Shown here: positions 38,169 through 38,404 of the stretch, in pieces
Numbering within the stretch: the first letter of the stretch is position 1
Layout: the number at the start of each line of letters is the position of its first letter
Assembly: GCA_031271975.1 (NCBI GenBank)
Contig: JAISUR010000007.1
Span: 1-38,404 of the forward strand
Direction: 5' to 3'
Length of the DNA: 38,404 bases
DNA from: Propionibacteriaceae bacterium
GTDB lineage: Bacteria > Actinomycetota > Actinomycetes > Propionibacteriales > Propionibacteriaceae
Translations under genes and position numbers: made by a program
Notes under the pieces: generated by a model
What the model saw: the letters and a program-made list of their open reading frames with translations, nothing else
Databases searched by the model: none
Told to the model about the DNA's origin: nothing

Positions 38169-38172
38169 CAGT

Positions 38173-38201
38173 TTGGACACCGCGCCGTGATTCGGTAGGC
38201 T
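38173..38201 (+). promoter_or_regulatory. Likely tuf promoter
   Basis: TTGGAC (38173-38178), a 17-base gap and TAGGCT (38196-38201) make a good sigma-70-type promoter 95 bases before the tuf start. A separate promoter for tuf inside the str operon is usual in this phylum. Confidence 0.7.
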
Positions 38202-38296
38202 TGGCTGGTCTGTGCAAGGCGCAGATCGACCATGCAGTCAACAAAACAAAACAACGCCTCGCAACCAGCGTGGCGGCAATCCGAAAAGGAGCCCAA

Positions 38297-38404
38297 GTGG
38301 CAAAGGCCAAGTTCGAGCGGACCAAGCCGCACTGTAATATCGGCACCATCGGGCATATCGACCACGGCAAGACCACTCTCACCGCGGCGATCACCAAGGT
38401 GCTT
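38297..38404 (+). CDS. tuf: Elongation factor Tu, N-terminal 36 residues (cut by window end)
   Basis: It is the GTPase that brings aminoacyl-tRNA to the ribosome. The visible part reads [19 protein letters not shown] and then [17 protein letters not shown], with the G1 loop GHIDHGKT intact. The residue before NIGTIG is Cys, where most EF-Tu proteins have Val. The start is GTG 38297 with AAAAGGAG upstream. It is the fourth gene of the str operon. Confidence 0.97.
   Translation, partial: MAKAKFERTKPHCNIGTIGHIDHGKTTLTAAITKVL

Overview
The window is a piece of chromosome from a high-GC Gram-positive bacterium of the Actinomycetota. The evidence is the strong G/C bias at third codon positions, frequent GTG starts, the str operon, dimeric NADP isocitrate dehydrogenase, a four-pentamer GlnR-type box in front of glnA, and fused Opp/Dpp ATPases. 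An [FeFe]-hydrogenase and many peptide and amino-acid importers suggest a fermentative, at least facultatively anaerobic, peptide-using life style (inference). The genus cannot be fixed from sequence reading alone.

Layout. 1-659: 5' part of glnA (minus), with a GlnR box at 709-746. 897-7277: a complete oligopeptide/dipeptide ABC operon (lipoprotein, two permeases, double ATPase). 7321-7554: tRNA operon Asp-Phe-Glu (minus). 7811-8440: a membrane-anchored protein that aligns with the isolated apical domain of GroEL. 8767-10149: secreted SH3b/M15-like protein. 10154-14190: aminotransferase, PfkB kinase, ureidoglycolate-lyase-like protein and GH13 glucosidase. 14175-17503: polar amino-acid ABC operon (minus) ending in a BtpA/SgcQ-family gene, with two inverted repeats in front of it. 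17593-17871: remnant of a Fic gene. 17864-21159: purU, icd and an ExoA-like glycosyltransferase. 21396-28342: a second peptide ABC operon ending in a proline-iminopeptidase-like hydrolase. 28465-28947: DUF4282 membrane protein. 29287-34764 (minus): a 1052-residue hydrogenase fused to NuoG-like and GltD-like domains, followed by a NitT/TauT-type ABC transporter. 35180-38404: str operon rpsL-rpsG-fusA-tuf (tuf cut by the window end).

How the genes work together. Two separate peptide importers, one coupled to an aminopeptidase-like enzyme, plus an amino-acid importer would feed amino-acid fermentation. The hydrogenase would dispose of, or recover, reducing power as H2 through NAD(P)H. GlnR control of glnA ties nitrogen assimilation to nitrogen status. 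Four intergenic gaps carry members of one modular palindromic repeat family, two of them with a tandem 44-bp hairpin unit.

The most unusual items are the stand-alone, membrane-tethered GroEL apical-domain protein, the single-chain hydrogenase/GltD fusion, and the modular repeat family with its locus-specific 44-bp tandem units.
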